Below the pieces are notes generated by a model. The model saw only the letters and a list, made by a program, of their open reading frames with translations, searched no databases and was not told the origin of the DNA. Shown here piece by piece: positions 17,363 to 26,511 of a stretch of 64,000 nucleotides of DNA (positions within the stretch are counted from its first letter, which is position 1; the number at the start of each line of letters is the position of its first letter). The DNA lies in assembly GCF_017876165.1 (NCBI RefSeq), contig NZ_JAGINQ010000003.1, positions 1 through 64,000 on the forward strand, read 5' to 3'. Source of the DNA: Azospirillum soli. Its GTDB lineage: Bacteria; Pseudomonadota; Alphaproteobacteria; Azospirillales; Azospirillaceae. The position numbers were made by a program, and so were the translations under genes.

Positions 17363-18062
17363 CGTCTGGGGCGCTCTGCTCGCCTCCCCGCTGCCATGGC
17401 TTACCGCCACTGTCGCTGCTTTTCTGCTGGCCCAAGAGTTCCACAAGCGCTGTGGGGGGCATCCGCTGACCCAGCCAGTCGCGGTGGCGGCGGTGATGCT
17501 CGTCGTTTTCCTTCTGGCCACCGGATTTCCCGTGGAAGCCTACACGCAAGGAACGGCTCCTTTGCGCTTCCTGCTGGGCCCGGCGACCGTGGCATTGGCC
17601 ATTCCGCTCTACGAGCGGCGGCGCCTCATTGCCCACACTTGGCTGCCGCTCGGCGCCTCGCTGGTCGTCGGATGCCTCGTCGCGGTGGTGTCTGTCGTGT
17701 GCTTGGCCCGGCTGTTTGGGCTCAGCAACACCATGATCCTGTCGCTGGCGCCAAAGTCGGCCACCATGCCGATCGCCATGGAGGTTTCCCAACAGACGGG
17801 GGGCTTGCCGTCGCTGACCATGGTGTTCGTCATGGCAACCGGCGTCGTCGGAACCGCCCTCCTTGGTCCGCTTCACCGCCGTCTGCCTCGTGCCGATTAC
17901 CGTGGCCTGGGCTTTGCGTTGGGGCTGGCGGCGCATGGCATCGGGGTTGGGCGAGCCTTCCAGATGAACCCCGTGGCGGGCGTCTTCGCCGGGCTTGCGA
18001 TGGCTCTCAATGGCATTGCGACCGCCGTGCTGACTCCGATGATCCTGACGCTTTTCCGCTGA
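17349..18062 (+). CDS. lrgB: LrgB/CidB family membrane protein
   Basis: 237 residues, highly hydrophobic, with LrgB hallmarks: LLGPATVALAIPLYE (about 76-90), SLAPKSATMPIAMEVSQ (about 134-150) and GLAAHGIGVGRAF (about 195-207). It is the partner of LrgA in a two-protein membrane transport or autolysis-modulating system. The start codon lies inside lrgA. The frame is complete with no sign of decay. Confidence 0.9.
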   Translation: MRHADVWGALLASPLPWLTATVAAFLLAQEFHKRCGGHPLTQPVAVAAVMLVVFLLATGFPVEAYTQGTAPLRFLLGPATVALAIPLYERRRLIAHTWLPLGASLVVGCLVAVVSVVCLARLFGLSNTMILSLAPKSATMPIAMEVSQQTGGLPSLTMVFVMATGVVGTALLGPLHRRLPRADYRGLGFALGLAAHGIGVGRAFQMNPVAGVFAGLAMALNGIATAVLTPMILTLFR

Positions 18063-18303
18063 CCCGCGCCGGTGGCACCCCACTCGCCGTCCGCTTCACA
18101 CCATCCTTTCGCCGTCGGCGAATTGGAGGTTCCGCAGGATGTCCTGGGAATCCGTGTCGACGTCGTCGCCAAGGGCGCGTGGGTGGACGCTTCTCGCTTT
18201 GACCGTCGTCCGGGTGGGCATGCCGGTCCTCCATCCGCGCGCCACGGCGCAAGTGTCGCACCGCACCGGTGGGAGCCCGCCGGGCGTTGCGCGATCGATG
18301 GGC

Positions 18304-18654
18304 CTATTTGGCCGGCTTCAGCGAGTCGATCAGGTACATGCCCTTGGCGTCCTTGCCGACCGTGAAGGCGACGGTGTCGCCGGGCTTGATGGCGCCGAGG
18401 TCGATCGTCGGGGCGACGCCGAAGTCCATGGTCATCGCCGGCCAACTGAGCGCCGGAATGGGGCCGTGCGTCAGGTTGATGACGTGCTTGTGAGGGTCGA
18501 CGCTGTTGACCTTGCCCGTGGTGCCGGCTGACGGCTCCGCCGTCTTCGCCGCGGGCACCGGAGCCGCGCCATGGTTGTGCATCTGCGCCTGCGCGGTGCC
18601 GACGATTCCCGCAGCGATGGCGGTGGTCGCGATCAGGGTGAGGGTGCGACGCAT
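18304..18654 (-). CDS. cusF: CusF-like periplasmic copper-binding protein
   Basis: 116 residues with a signal peptide (RRTLTLIATTAIAAG ... AQA) and an MHNHG metal-binding start. The CusF ligand set is present: a His in THGPIP, then SWPAMTMDF supplying the Trp and two Met ligands of the Cu(I)/Ag(I) site. In the Cus system it hands metal to the CusB-CusA pump. Its ATG lies 22 bases inside the end of cusA, so it is the last gene of the cusC-cusB-cusA-cusF operon. GGAAGG lies upstream of the start. Confidence 0.92.
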   Translation of the reverse strand: MRRTLTLIATTAIAAGIVGTAQAQMHNHGAAPVPAAKTAEPSAGTTGKVNSVDPHKHVINLTHGPIPALSWPAMTMDFGVAPTIDLGAIKPGDTVAFTVGKDAKGMYLIDSLKPAK

Positions 18655-21600
18655 CGTCCGGTTCCTTCCGTTTCGGTGTGTGAGGGAATGAGGTCGCGAT
18701 GGGGAGGCTGCGGCGGGGTGTTCGCCTTCCCCACCTCGCGCGCCTTGACCAAGGCGTAGATGGCCGGGATGACCAGCAGGGTGAGCACGGTCGAGGAGAT
18801 CATGCCGCCGATCATCGGCACGGCGATGCGCTGCATCACCTCCGAACCGGTGCCGGTGCTCCACATGATCGGCAGCAAGCCTGCCATGATGGCGACCACG
18901 GTCATCATCTTCGGGCGGACGCGCTCGACGGCGCCCTCCATGATGGCGTCGTAGAGGTCCGCCTTGGTCATGGCCCGGCCCTCGGCGGCCCGTGTGCGTT
19001 TCACCGCCTCGAGCGCGTGGTCGAGATAGATGAGCATCACCACGCCGGTCTCGGCCGCCACACCGGCGAGCGCGACGAAACCGACCGCCACCGCGACCGA
19101 CAGGTTGAAGTCCAGGAACGCCATGTACCAGATGCCGCCGACCAGCGCGAACGGCAGCGACAGCATGACGATCGGCGTCTCGGTGATGCGGCGGAAGTTC
19201 AGGTACATCAGCAGGAAGATGATCGCGATGGTCACCGGGATGACGATCTTCAGCTTCTCCGCCGCGCGCTCCATGTACTCGAACTGGCCGCTCCAGGTGA
19301 CGTAGTAGCCAGCCGGCATCGCCACCTGCTCGGCAACCGCCTTGCGGGCGTCGGCGACGTAGCCGCCGATGTCGCGGTCGCGGATGTCCACGTAGATGTA
19401 GGCCGACAGCAGCGCGTTCTCGGTGCGCACCGTCGCCGGCCCCTTGGTCAGCCGCACCGCGGCGAGCTGGCCGAGCGGCACCGCACCCCCCATCTCCGGA
19501 TGCAGCAGGATGCGGCTGGCGATGGCGTCGGGATCGCTGCGCAGATCGCGCGGGTAGCGGACGTTGACCGAGAAGCGCTCGCGCCCTTCCACGGTGGTCG
19601 TCACCATCTCGCCGCCGAGCGCGGTGAGAATGGTGTCCTGCAGATCGCCCACGGTCAGGCCGTAGCGGGCGAGCTGCTCGCGGTTGGGATCGATCTCCAG
19701 GTAATAGCCGCCGACGATGCGCTCGGCGTAGGCGCTGGTGGTGCCGGGCACCGCCTTGACCACGGTTTCGATTTCGCGCGCCAGGCGCTCCATCTCCTCC
19801 AGGTCCTTGCCGAACACCTTGATGCCGATCGGCGTGCGGATGCCGGTGGACAGCATGTCGGTGCGCGCCTTCAGCGGCATCGTCCAGGCGTTGGAGATGC
19901 CGGGCATCTGCAGCGCCGAGTCCATCTCCGCCACCAGCTTGTCGAAGGTCATGCCGTCGCGCCACTGGTCCTTGGGCTTCAGGTTGATGACCGTCTCGAA
20001 CATCTCGGTCGGCGCCGGGTCGGTGGCGGTGGCGGCGCGGCCGGCCTTGCCGTAGACCGACTCGACCTCCGGGAAGCTCTTGATGATGCGGTCCTGCAGT
20101 TGGAGCAGTTCGGCCGCCTTGGTGATCGACAGGCCGGGCAGCGTGCTCGGCATGTAGAGGATCGTGCCCTCGTTGATCGTCGGCATGAACTCGCTGCCCA
20201 GCTTGCTCGCCGGCACTACCGACCAGCCCAGCAAACCGACGGCCACCAGAATCGTCAGAATCTTGGCCCGCAGCACCAGCTTGATGAGCGGCCGGTAAGC
20301 CCAGATCAGGAAGCGGTTCACCGGGTTCTTGCGCTCGGGGATGATGCGGCCGCGCACGAACAGCAGCATCAGCACCGGCACCAGGGTGATCGACAGGAAC
20401 GCAGCACCCGCCATGGCGAAGGTTTTGGTGAAGGCCAGCGGCTTGAACAGCCGTCCCTCCTGCGCCTCCAGCGTAAAGACCGGCAGAAACGAGACGGTGA
20501 TGACCAGCAGGCTGAAGAACAGCGCCGGCCCGACCTCCACCGCCGCGTCGATCAACACCTGGGTGCCCGAGGCCTCGGGCGGCGCGTGCTCAAGGCGCTT
20601 GTGAGCGTTCTCGATCATCACGATGGAGGCGTCCACCATGGCGCCGACGGCAATGGCGATGCCGCCCAGGCTCATGATGTTCGAGGTCATGCCCATCCAG
20701 TCCATCACGATGATGGCGATGAGCACGCCGACCGGCAGCGTGACGATGGCGACCAGCGCGCTGCGGATGTGCAGCAGGAAGACGATGCAGACGAGCGCGA
20801 CGATGACGCTTTCCTCGATCAGCGTCACCTTGAGGTTATCGACCGCCCGCTGGATCAGGGTGGAGCGGTCATAGACGCTTTCCACCGTCACGCCGTCCGG
20901 CAGCCCGGCCTTCAATTCGCTCAGCTTGTCCTTGACGTTGCGGATCACGTCGAGCGCGTTCTGGCCATAGCGCTGCAGCACGATGCCGCTGACCACCTCG
21001 CCCTCGCCGTTCAGTTCGGTGAGGCCGCGCCGCTCGTCCGGGCCAAGCTCGACCCGCGCCACGTCGCGCAGCAGGATCGGCGTGCCGCGGTCGACCTTGA
21101 GGACGATCTCCTCGATGTCCGTGGTGCCGCGCAGGTAGCCACGGCCGCGCACCACGTACTCAGTCTCGGCCATCTCGACGACGCGGCCGCCAACGTCCTG
21201 GTTGCTCGTGCGGATCGCCTGAGCGACCTTGGTCAGCGGCACGCCGTAGGCCTGGAGCTTCTGCGGGTCGACGACGACCTGATACTGCTGGACGAAACCG
21301 CCGACGCTGGCCACCTCGGCCACGCCCTCGGCCTTGGTCAGCTGGTAGCGCAGGTACCAGTCCTGCAGCGTGCGCAACTCCGCCAGGGTGCGGTCCTTGG
21401 CGAGCACGACGTACTGGTAGACCCAGCCCACCCCGGTGGCGTCCGGCCCGAGCGTCGGGGTGACGCCGTTGGGCAGCCGCTTGGCGGCGAAGTTCAGGTA
21501 CTCCAGGACGCGCGAGCGCGCCCAGTAGATGTCGGTGCCGTCCTCGAAGATGATGTAGACGAAGGACGCCCCGAAGAACGAGAAGCCGCGCACCACCTTG

Positions 21601-21836
21601 GACTTCGGCACGCTGAGCATGGCGGTGGTGAGCGGATAGGTGACCTGGTCCTCGACCACCTGCGGCGCCTGGCCGGGGTAGTCGGTGTAGAGAATGACCT
21701 GGACGTCGGAGAGGTCGGGCAGCGCGTCCAGCGGGATGCGCGACACGGAATAGGCGCCGGCCCCGATCAGGAACAGCGTGCTGAGCAGGACCAGCGCGAC
21801 GTTGCGCGCGGACCAGCGGATGATGGCGGCGATCAT
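18633..21836 (-). CDS. cusA: CusA/CzcA-type heavy-metal RND efflux pump
   Basis: 1067-residue inner-membrane RND transporter. The N-terminal MIAAIIRWSARN segment, VQVILYTDYPGQAPQVVEDQVTYPL-type HME-RND start, a large periplasmic loop, and typical helices (GGIAIAVGAMVDASIVMIEN) are seen. Met-containing EFMPTINEGTILYMPS matches the copper/silver (CusA) branch. It pumps Cu(I)/Ag(I) from periplasm or cytosol through CusC. The start is the ATG at 21836; the extension to 21908 is the shadow of the CusB His/Gln tail. Confidence 0.95.
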   Translation of the reverse strand: MIAAIIRWSARNVALVLLSTLFLIGAGAYSVSRIPLDALPDLSDVQVILYTDYPGQAPQVVEDQVTYPLTTAMLSVPKSKVVRGFSFFGASFVYIIFEDGTDIYWARSRVLEYLNFAAKRLPNGVTPTLGPDATGVGWVYQYVVLAKDRTLAELRTLQDWYLRYQLTKAEGVAEVASVGGFVQQYQVVVDPQKLQAYGVPLTKVAQAIRTSNQDVGGRVVEMAETEYVVRGRGYLRGTTDIEEIVLKVDRGTPILLRDVARVELGPDERRGLTELNGEGEVVSGIVLQRYGQNALDVIRNVKDKLSELKAGLPDGVTVESVYDRSTLIQRAVDNLKVTLIEESVIVALVCIVFLLHIRSALVAIVTLPVGVLIAIIVMDWMGMTSNIMSLGGIAIAVGAMVDASIVMIENAHKRLEHAPPEASGTQVLIDAAVEVGPALFFSLLVITVSFLPVFTLEAQEGRLFKPLAFTKTFAMAGAAFLSITLVPVLMLLFVRGRIIPERKNPVNRFLIWAYRPLIKLVLRAKILTILVAVGLLGWSVVPASKLGSEFMPTINEGTILYMPSTLPGLSITKAAELLQLQDRIIKSFPEVESVYGKAGRAATATDPAPTEMFETVINLKPKDQWRDGMTFDKLVAEMDSALQMPGISNAWTMPLKARTDMLSTGIRTPIGIKVFGKDLEEMERLAREIETVVKAVPGTTSAYAERIVGGYYLEIDPNREQLARYGLTVGDLQDTILTALGGEMVTTTVEGRERFSVNVRYPRDLRSDPDAIASRILLHPEMGGAVPLGQLAAVRLTKGPATVRTENALLSAYIYVDIRDRDIGGYVADARKAVAEQVAMPAGYYVTWSGQFEYMERAAEKLKIVIPVTIAIIFLLMYLNFRRITETPIVMLSLPFALVGGIWYMAFLDFNLSVAVAVGFVALAGVAAETGVVMLIYLDHALEAVKRTRAAEGRAMTKADLYDAIMEGAVERVRPKMMTVVAIMAGLLPIMWSTGTGSEVMQRIAVPMIGGMISSTVLTLLVIPAIYALVKAREVGKANTPPQPPHRDLIPSHTETEGTGRCVAPSP

Positions 21837-21855
21837 GGTGACGGAACTCCCGCCG

Positions 21856-23133
21856 CTACTGGTGCTGGTGCTGGTGCTGGTCGCCGCCGAAGGCGCCCAG
21901 GGCCGCACGCAGGTTGCTTTCCGAATCGATCAGGAAGTTGGCGCGCACGACGACGCGCTCGCCCTCCTGGACCCCGGCTTGGACCTGCACCCAGCCGTCG
22001 GCGCGGGCCCCAGCCTTGACCTCGCGCGGCTCGTAGCGGCCCTCGCCGACCTCGACCAGCACGGCCTGCCGCCTGCCGGTGTCGAGCAGCGCCGACTCCG
22101 GCACGGCCAGCTCCGCCACGGCGCCGAGGTCAGCGGTCAGCCGCACCGTCGCGTAGAGGTTGGGCTTCAGCAGGCCATCGGCGTTGGGCAGCTCAATGCG
22201 CACCTTGCCGGTGCGGCTCTCGGCGGTCAGCGTCGGGTAGACGAAGCTGACCGTGCCGGTGAACGCCTTGCCCGGAAGCGAGTTGACCGTGACCGAGGCC
22301 TCCTGGCCCGGCTTGACGAAGCCGAGATCCTGCTCGAACACGTCGGCGATCAGCCAGACGGTGGACAGGTCGGCGACACGGTACAGCGCCTCGCCGGGCA
22401 TGAAGCGCATGCCCTTCACCGCCCCTTTCTCCAGCACCACGCCGTTGGCCGCCGCGCGGTAGGTGAGCGTCCGCGACGCCTTGCCGGTCTTGCGCAGCCG
22501 GTCGATCTCCTCCTCGGGAACGTCAAGGTTGCGCAGGCGCTGCAGCGACGCCTCGGCCAGCCCATCGCCGCCGCCGGCGCGGCGCGCCACCAGATACTCC
22601 TGCTGCGCCAGCACCAGCTCGGGGCTGTAGACCTCCATCAACGGCTGGCCCTTGCGCACCGTGGCGCCGGTGGTGTCGACCAGCAGGGTCTCGATCCAGG
22701 CCTCGAACTTCGGCGCCACGACGAACAGGCGACGCTCGTCGACCTGAACCGTGCCGACCGCGCGCACCGGCCGGGTGATCGCGCGCCGGCTCACCGCGTC
22801 GGTGCGCACGCCCAGCTTCTGCACCTTGTCCGGGCTGATGGTGACGGTCCCGGACAAGGTGTCCTCACCCTCGTAGACGGGGACATAGTCCATCCCCATC
22901 GGGTCCTTCTTCGGCACCGGCGAGGTGTCGGGCAGGCCCATGGGGTTGCGGTAGTAGAGGATCTTGCGCGGGCCGGCGGGCTTCGCCGATGCCGGTGCCG
23001 CCGCCGGTGCCGGGGCTGGCTGGGCCGCGGGCGGGGCACCATGCCCGGCATGACCGGACTGCGCCCACGCGGGCGTTCCGGCGGCGACGGCGCCGGCCAG
23101 CAGAACGGTGAGAAGGGGGATGGCGCGGGTCAC
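21856..23133 (-). CDS. cusB: CusB-type membrane fusion protein of the RND pump
   Basis: 425-residue periplasmic adaptor with a signal peptide (to about residue 24) and a His/Pro/Ala-rich linker. A heavy-metal-binding domain follows (YYRNPMGLPDTSP ... KKDPMGMDYVPVYEG, about 60-90, with three Met as in CusB), then barrel-sandwich, beta-barrel and membrane-proximal domains. It ends in a QHQHQHQ tail, encoded by CACCAG repeats. It links CusA to CusC and receives Cu(I) from CusF. Its ATG overlaps the cusC stop by 4 bases. Confidence 0.93.
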   Translation of the reverse strand: MTRAIPLLTVLLAGAVAAGTPAWAQSGHAGHGAPPAAQPAPAPAAAPASAKPAGPRKILYYRNPMGLPDTSPVPKKDPMGMDYVPVYEGEDTLSGTVTISPDKVQKLGVRTDAVSRRAITRPVRAVGTVQVDERRLFVVAPKFEAWIETLLVDTTGATVRKGQPLMEVYSPELVLAQQEYLVARRAGGGDGLAEASLQRLRNLDVPEEEIDRLRKTGKASRTLTYRAAANGVVLEKGAVKGMRFMPGEALYRVADLSTVWLIADVFEQDLGFVKPGQEASVTVNSLPGKAFTGTVSFVYPTLTAESRTGKVRIELPNADGLLKPNLYATVRLTADLGAVAELAVPESALLDTGRRQAVLVEVGEGRYEPREVKAGARADGWVQVQAGVQEGERVVVRANFLIDSESNLRAALGAFGGDQHQHQHQ

Positions 23134-24401
23134 AGGTCACCTCCGATCAGGCGCTCGATCTCGGCAAGCCGGATCTGCTCCTCGAACGTCACGTTCACGA
23201 CTTCGACGATGGCGCGGCGCAGGGTCTGTTCGGCGAGCAGCACGCCGGCAAACTCGTCGCGCGCCAACTCATAGCCGCGCATGGCCGCCTCCAGACCGAT
23301 CCGCGCCTGCGGCAACGTCGTGCCGCGCAGGAGCCGCTTGCGCTCGGACAGGGCCATCAGAAGGGCGTGCGCCTCGTGCAGTTCGGTGGCCACCTCCAGA
23401 CGCACCTGATCGAGCTTGGCGCGCGCCGCCCCGGCCATGGACGAAGCCTCGCTCTGCTCGGCCCGCCGCCGCTCGGCGTAAAGCGGGATGTTGACCTCGA
23501 CCATTGCCTGGTAGGCCTCGAAGCGTCCTTCGCGGCGGATGGCGCCCACCCCCAGCTCAACGTCCGGGTACCAGCTGCGGTCGACGAGCTGGCGGGTCTT
23601 ATCGGCGGACTCGATCTGGGCCTGGGCGGCGCGGACGGCGGGATAGTCGGCGCGCGCCCGCTCCACCAGGGCCTCCACCGGCAGGGTCTCCAGGGGCGGC
23701 ACCGGGCGCGGCTGCGGGGCGGCCGGCAGCGGCGTCTCGGGGACGCGGGCGAGCAGGCCGTTGAGGCGCACCTGGGCGCGGTGGCGGTCGGCCTCCATGC
23801 GCGCCAGCTCGGCGGTCAGCGTGGCGCGTTCGGCTTCGGCGCCGGTCGCCTCCTGCTGCTTGCCGGGCCCCTGCGCGTAGCGGGCGCGCGACAGGTCGGC
23901 CAGCCGCCGCAGCGTGCCGAGCAGCTTGCGGGTCTCGTCGGCCGCCAGATGCGCGGCGTGGTACTCGGCGTAGGCGACCTTGACCCGGTAGGCGAGCTGG
24001 TTCTCGATGTCGGCCTGCAGGGCGCGGGCCTTGCGACTGTCCGATTCCGCGATCGCCCGCTTCAGGTCGCGCTTGCCCCACAGCGGGAACATCTGGCGGA
24101 CTTCATACAGCTCCTCCTCGGCGCGGCGGTTCGGCCAGTAACCGGGCATCCGGCGCGGGAACATGACCTCGGCCTTGAGCTTTGGGTCGTCCAGCGCGCC
24201 GGCGGACCCGCCCCGCGCCGTGGCGGCGTCCGCCTCCAACGCCATGGCCTGGGCCTCCGGATTGAGGCGCCGGGCGGCGTCGATGAAGTGGCTGATGGTG
24301 CCCTCGCGGTCGGCCGCCAAGGCCACCGCGGGTGTGGCCAGCAGCAGGGCCGCCGCGATGACTGCGGCGAGGGGCTGCGCTGGTGAGCGTTGAGAGTTCA
24401 T
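23130..24401 (-). CDS. cusC: CusC/TolC-family outer-membrane efflux protein
   Basis: 423 residues with a signal peptide (ends near residue 29). Long helical stretches rich in Ala, Glu, Arg and Leu form the two outer-membrane-efflux-protein repeats (about 60-215 and 235-415), consistent with a TolC-like trimeric channel. The second repeat shows the typical YPDVELGVGAIRREGRFEAY strand region. First gene of the cusCBAF transcription unit; the stop overlaps the cusB ATG. Confidence 0.9.
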   Translation of the reverse strand: MNSQRSPAQPLAAVIAAALLLATPAVALAADREGTISHFIDAARRLNPEAQAMALEADAATARGGSAGALDDPKLKAEVMFPRRMPGYWPNRRAEEELYEVRQMFPLWGKRDLKRAIAESDSRKARALQADIENQLAYRVKVAYAEYHAAHLAADETRKLLGTLRRLADLSRARYAQGPGKQQEATGAEAERATLTAELARMEADRHRAQVRLNGLLARVPETPLPAAPQPRPVPPLETLPVEALVERARADYPAVRAAQAQIESADKTRQLVDRSWYPDVELGVGAIRREGRFEAYQAMVEVNIPLYAERRRAEQSEASSMAGAARAKLDQVRLEVATELHEAHALLMALSERKRLLRGTTLPQARIGLEAAMRGYELARDEFAGVLLAEQTLRRAIVEVVNVTFEEQIRLAEIERLIGGDL

Positions 24402-24517
24402 GTCCGAGCCTTGTCGCTGCCCGCCCGCGCGTGGCGCGGGGGTCGGGCAGGTCTTTTCGAGTCACGAGGGAGAGCGAAGCCGCCGGCCGGCGTGCGGCGC
24501 GACCGGGTGGCGCGCGG

Positions 24518-24904
24518 TCACGCCGAAGGCTTCGGAGGGGGAGGCTCAGGGGCGATGAGGCGGGTGCCGGGGCAGTGGGTGTTTCGTCGATCCCATGCCA
24601 CACGGAGCCCGGCCGGCGCGCGGGTCGCCTCGGCGCGGGCCGGGGCCATCAGACCCGAGCAGCACGGGGCGGCCATGAGCGTCCTGGGGTCGTCCGCGCG
24701 TTCGGGGCACGGGGCGCCGGGGACCGCGGTCCGGTCATGGTCGGCAGCCGGGTCGTGGTCGGCGACCAAGGCCGGAAGAGCGGTGGCCGGGCTGGACGCT
24801 TGGTGGTCGGCCATGACGGCATGTGCCACCGCACCGCCCACCACGCCAAGCAGCACGGCGAGGGTCAGCGTCAGAACCGTCATCATACGGCGGAACACCC
24901 GCAT
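24518..24904 (-). CDS. Small secreted Cys/His protein, family I member of three
   Basis: 128 residues with a signal peptide (RMMTVLTLTLAVLLGVVGG ... AHA), an acidic/His middle (ADHDPAADHDRT), a double cysteine APCCSGLM, a further TLMAAP stretch and a Pro-rich end (APEPPPPKPSA). GGAAG precedes the ATG. The layout (signal peptide, His/Asp region, CC motif, proline tail) is shared with the proteins at 33186-33554 and 34035-34415. Lying directly upstream of cusC in a copper island, a periplasmic copper-related role is likely, but no named family was recognised. Confidence 0.6.
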   Translation of the reverse strand: MRVFRRMMTVLTLTLAVLLGVVGGAVAHAVMADHQASSPATALPALVADHDPAADHDRTAVPGAPCPERADDPRTLMAAPCCSGLMAPARAEATRAPAGLRVAWDRRNTHCPGTRLIAPEPPPPKPSA

Positions 24905-25045
24905 TCCGTCTTCCACGCACCGCGGGACGCCAGGATGGAGCGCCGGGACTGCGACGCATCGCAGAAAAGGTCCGGCGTGCCGGCGTTGATCGAGGTCAAC
25001 CGCCCCGTCCGGATGCGCCCATCGCCGATCGGCGGGGCTTTGCGA

Positions 25046-25309
25046 TCACCGGCGGTGCTGGTCGCGCATCCAGGCCTCATATTCGAGGTGCGCGTGCGGC
25101 GTCCGGGTGCTGGGCGGTTCCTTGGACATCCGCATGTGGGTCGCTGAGTCGTGGATGTGGCAGTCGCTCGTTTTGATCACCTCGGGCGTGCACGCCGGCA
25201 GGTCGGGCTTGTCCTTGGTGTCGATCTGCGCTCGGGCGAACGCGGTGCCGCTGAACGCGAGCATGGCAACGCCGGCGGCGGCCAGCATCAGACGATGTGT
25301 GGTGTGCAT
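25046..25309 (-). CDS. Small secreted hypothetical protein, 87 residues
   Basis: Clear signal peptide (HRLMLAAAGVAMLAFSGTAFA), then a mature part of about 62 residues containing two Cys (LPACTPEV, TSDCHIHD) and several His and Met residues (HDSATHMRMSKEP). An AGGAGA site lies 7 bases upstream. It heads the minus-strand run leading into the cus operon. The metal-ligand-rich mature sequence suggests periplasmic copper binding, which is inferred. No named family was recognised. Confidence 0.7.
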   Translation of the reverse strand: MHTTHRLMLAAAGVAMLAFSGTAFARAQIDTKDKPDLPACTPEVIKTSDCHIHDSATHMRMSKEPPSTRTPHAHLEYEAWMRDQHRR

Positions 25310-25411
25310 GAGCTGTCTCCTGCGATGGCGGGCGCGGCCGGCGCTTGGACAGCGGGGCTCTGCCGATGCTATCGGTGTACGCCCGGGTCTGTTGCAGAGA
25401 TGGGGTCGAAA

Positions 25412-25428
25412 TGTAACAAACTGTTACA
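25412..25428. promoter_or_regulatory. GTTACA palindrome upstream of the secreted protein and cus genes
   Basis: TGTAAC and GTTACA form an exact inverted repeat across 5 bases, about 100 bases upstream of the start at 25309. GTTACA half-sites are typical of OmpR/RstA-type response regulators, and such a regulator is encoded at 27477. Single TGTAAC half-sites also lie at 27360-27365 and 33634-33639, upstream of other genes of the island. Confidence 0.5.
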
Positions 25429-26170
25429 GCCGCGGTGTCGGCAGGCGCTTTACTGAACCACCGTCAATGCAGAGTCCGTCAAACGCGCCAAAATGCTTTG
25501 TCAATGCCTCGCCCGAGCCAAGTCCCCGCGTAGTTTCTCCAACGCCTGCGACGCCATGCCGCGCAATGACTTGGCAATCGCACACCAAAACCTGTCGATG
25601 ACCACGCATGCCGCAACCGGCGGCCAAGAGGGCTGGACAGGCGGACGATCACCGGCCCGCGCCGACACGGCGGCCTGGGCGTTCGACGGCGTCCTGCCAC
25701 GACATTGACCTGGCCGGCCGAAGCGACGAGGCGAACAGATGGGCACCGTCCCCGGTTCCTGGGGGCCCCCATCGCCGGCAGCAGGCGGAACAACCCGCCG
25801 GAGCGATCTCCTGATCGGCCCGACCGATCCACCAAGCGCGCGGATGACGATTGCGATGGCTGCTATGACCTGCGGCACCTGCGAACATTGAGCAGGCACT
25901 TGCCAGTGTGGTGGGGCCGGCGCGCAGACCTTTTCCGCCAAAGCCGCGTCATGAATTGACTGGCGCTTGAAATCTCTCCCTCACGGAACGCGTCGGTGAC
26001 GGCCTGGAGCTCGGCGATGTCGCGCCAGCGGCGCAAACGCTTTCGGGCAGCTTGGCAAAGAAGCCACACCCTCCACGATGGTCCGCCAAGTCAAACCGTG
26101 TGCAAGCTTCTGTTGGCTTTTGGAAGGGTGCCGGTACGGGCGCCCACGAGTTCACCGTCGGAGGTTCACG
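25429..26170. other. Gap without a supportable gene
   Basis: About 740 bases of normal GC. Open frames exist on both strands (for example minus 25501-25941) but show irregular composition, many Arg/Pro/Gly runs, no ribosome sites and no recognised motif. It could be decayed gene sequence, in keeping with the pseudogene that follows. Confidence 0.4.
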
Positions 26171-26391
26171 GTGCACGCCCGTGACATGATCAGCACCCAT
26201 CCGCCGGTCCGCGGCGACACCAACGACGCGCTGATCCGCGCCATGCTCGACGCCTGCGCCACGCCTCCCGGCTGTGCGCGGGGGAATGCGAGACCCACGC
26301 CGCGATGCACGACCACTGCCGCATCCGCGCCGAGGCCGGCCGGAGCTGTGAGGACCCCCGCCGCAAGGCAATGCAGAGCATGAGCCCCTGA
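26171..26391 (+). pseudogene. Decayed four-helix-bundle copper-binding protein (Csp/DUF326 type)
   Basis: The first frame reads MHARDMISTHPPVRGDTN then DALIRAMLDACAT. After a one-base loss the other frame continues SRLCAGECETHAAMHDHC then RIRAEAGRSCED. Csp-type proteins have Cys at almost every helical turn (CRLC..EC, HCRICAEAC, CEDAC). Here several are replaced (Ser, Arg, Gly, Pro-Arg), and about the first half of the usual Cys-rich bundle is missing between VRGDTNDALIR and the second half. The GTG start has GGAGG 6 bases upstream. In life such proteins store Cu(I). This copy should be non-functional. Confidence 0.7.
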
Positions 26392-26511
26392 GTGGAGAGG
26401 GGGCTCAGGCGGCAGGGGAGCACCAAGGGTTGAAGCCCATTGAAGAACCATCACCCCGACCGCAGCGCAGGCGTTCGGCCGCGCTGCGATCGCCACGGTT
26501 CGTCCGCGCGG

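Noticed and set aside
18139-18531. 130-codon plus-strand ORF with a GGAGG-like site after lrgB
   Set aside because: Most of it is antisense to cusF and the unique first part has no protein-like features.
18699-22019. 1106-codon plus-strand open frame across cusA
   Set aside because: Antisense to a clear RND pump gene; its composition (His, Gln, Arg, Asp) is typical of reverse-complement reading of GC-rich codons.
25501-25941. 146-codon minus-strand ORF in the gap before the Csp pseudogene
   Set aside because: No ribosome site, no signal or domain pattern, irregular composition; possibly decayed sequence but not supportable as a gene.
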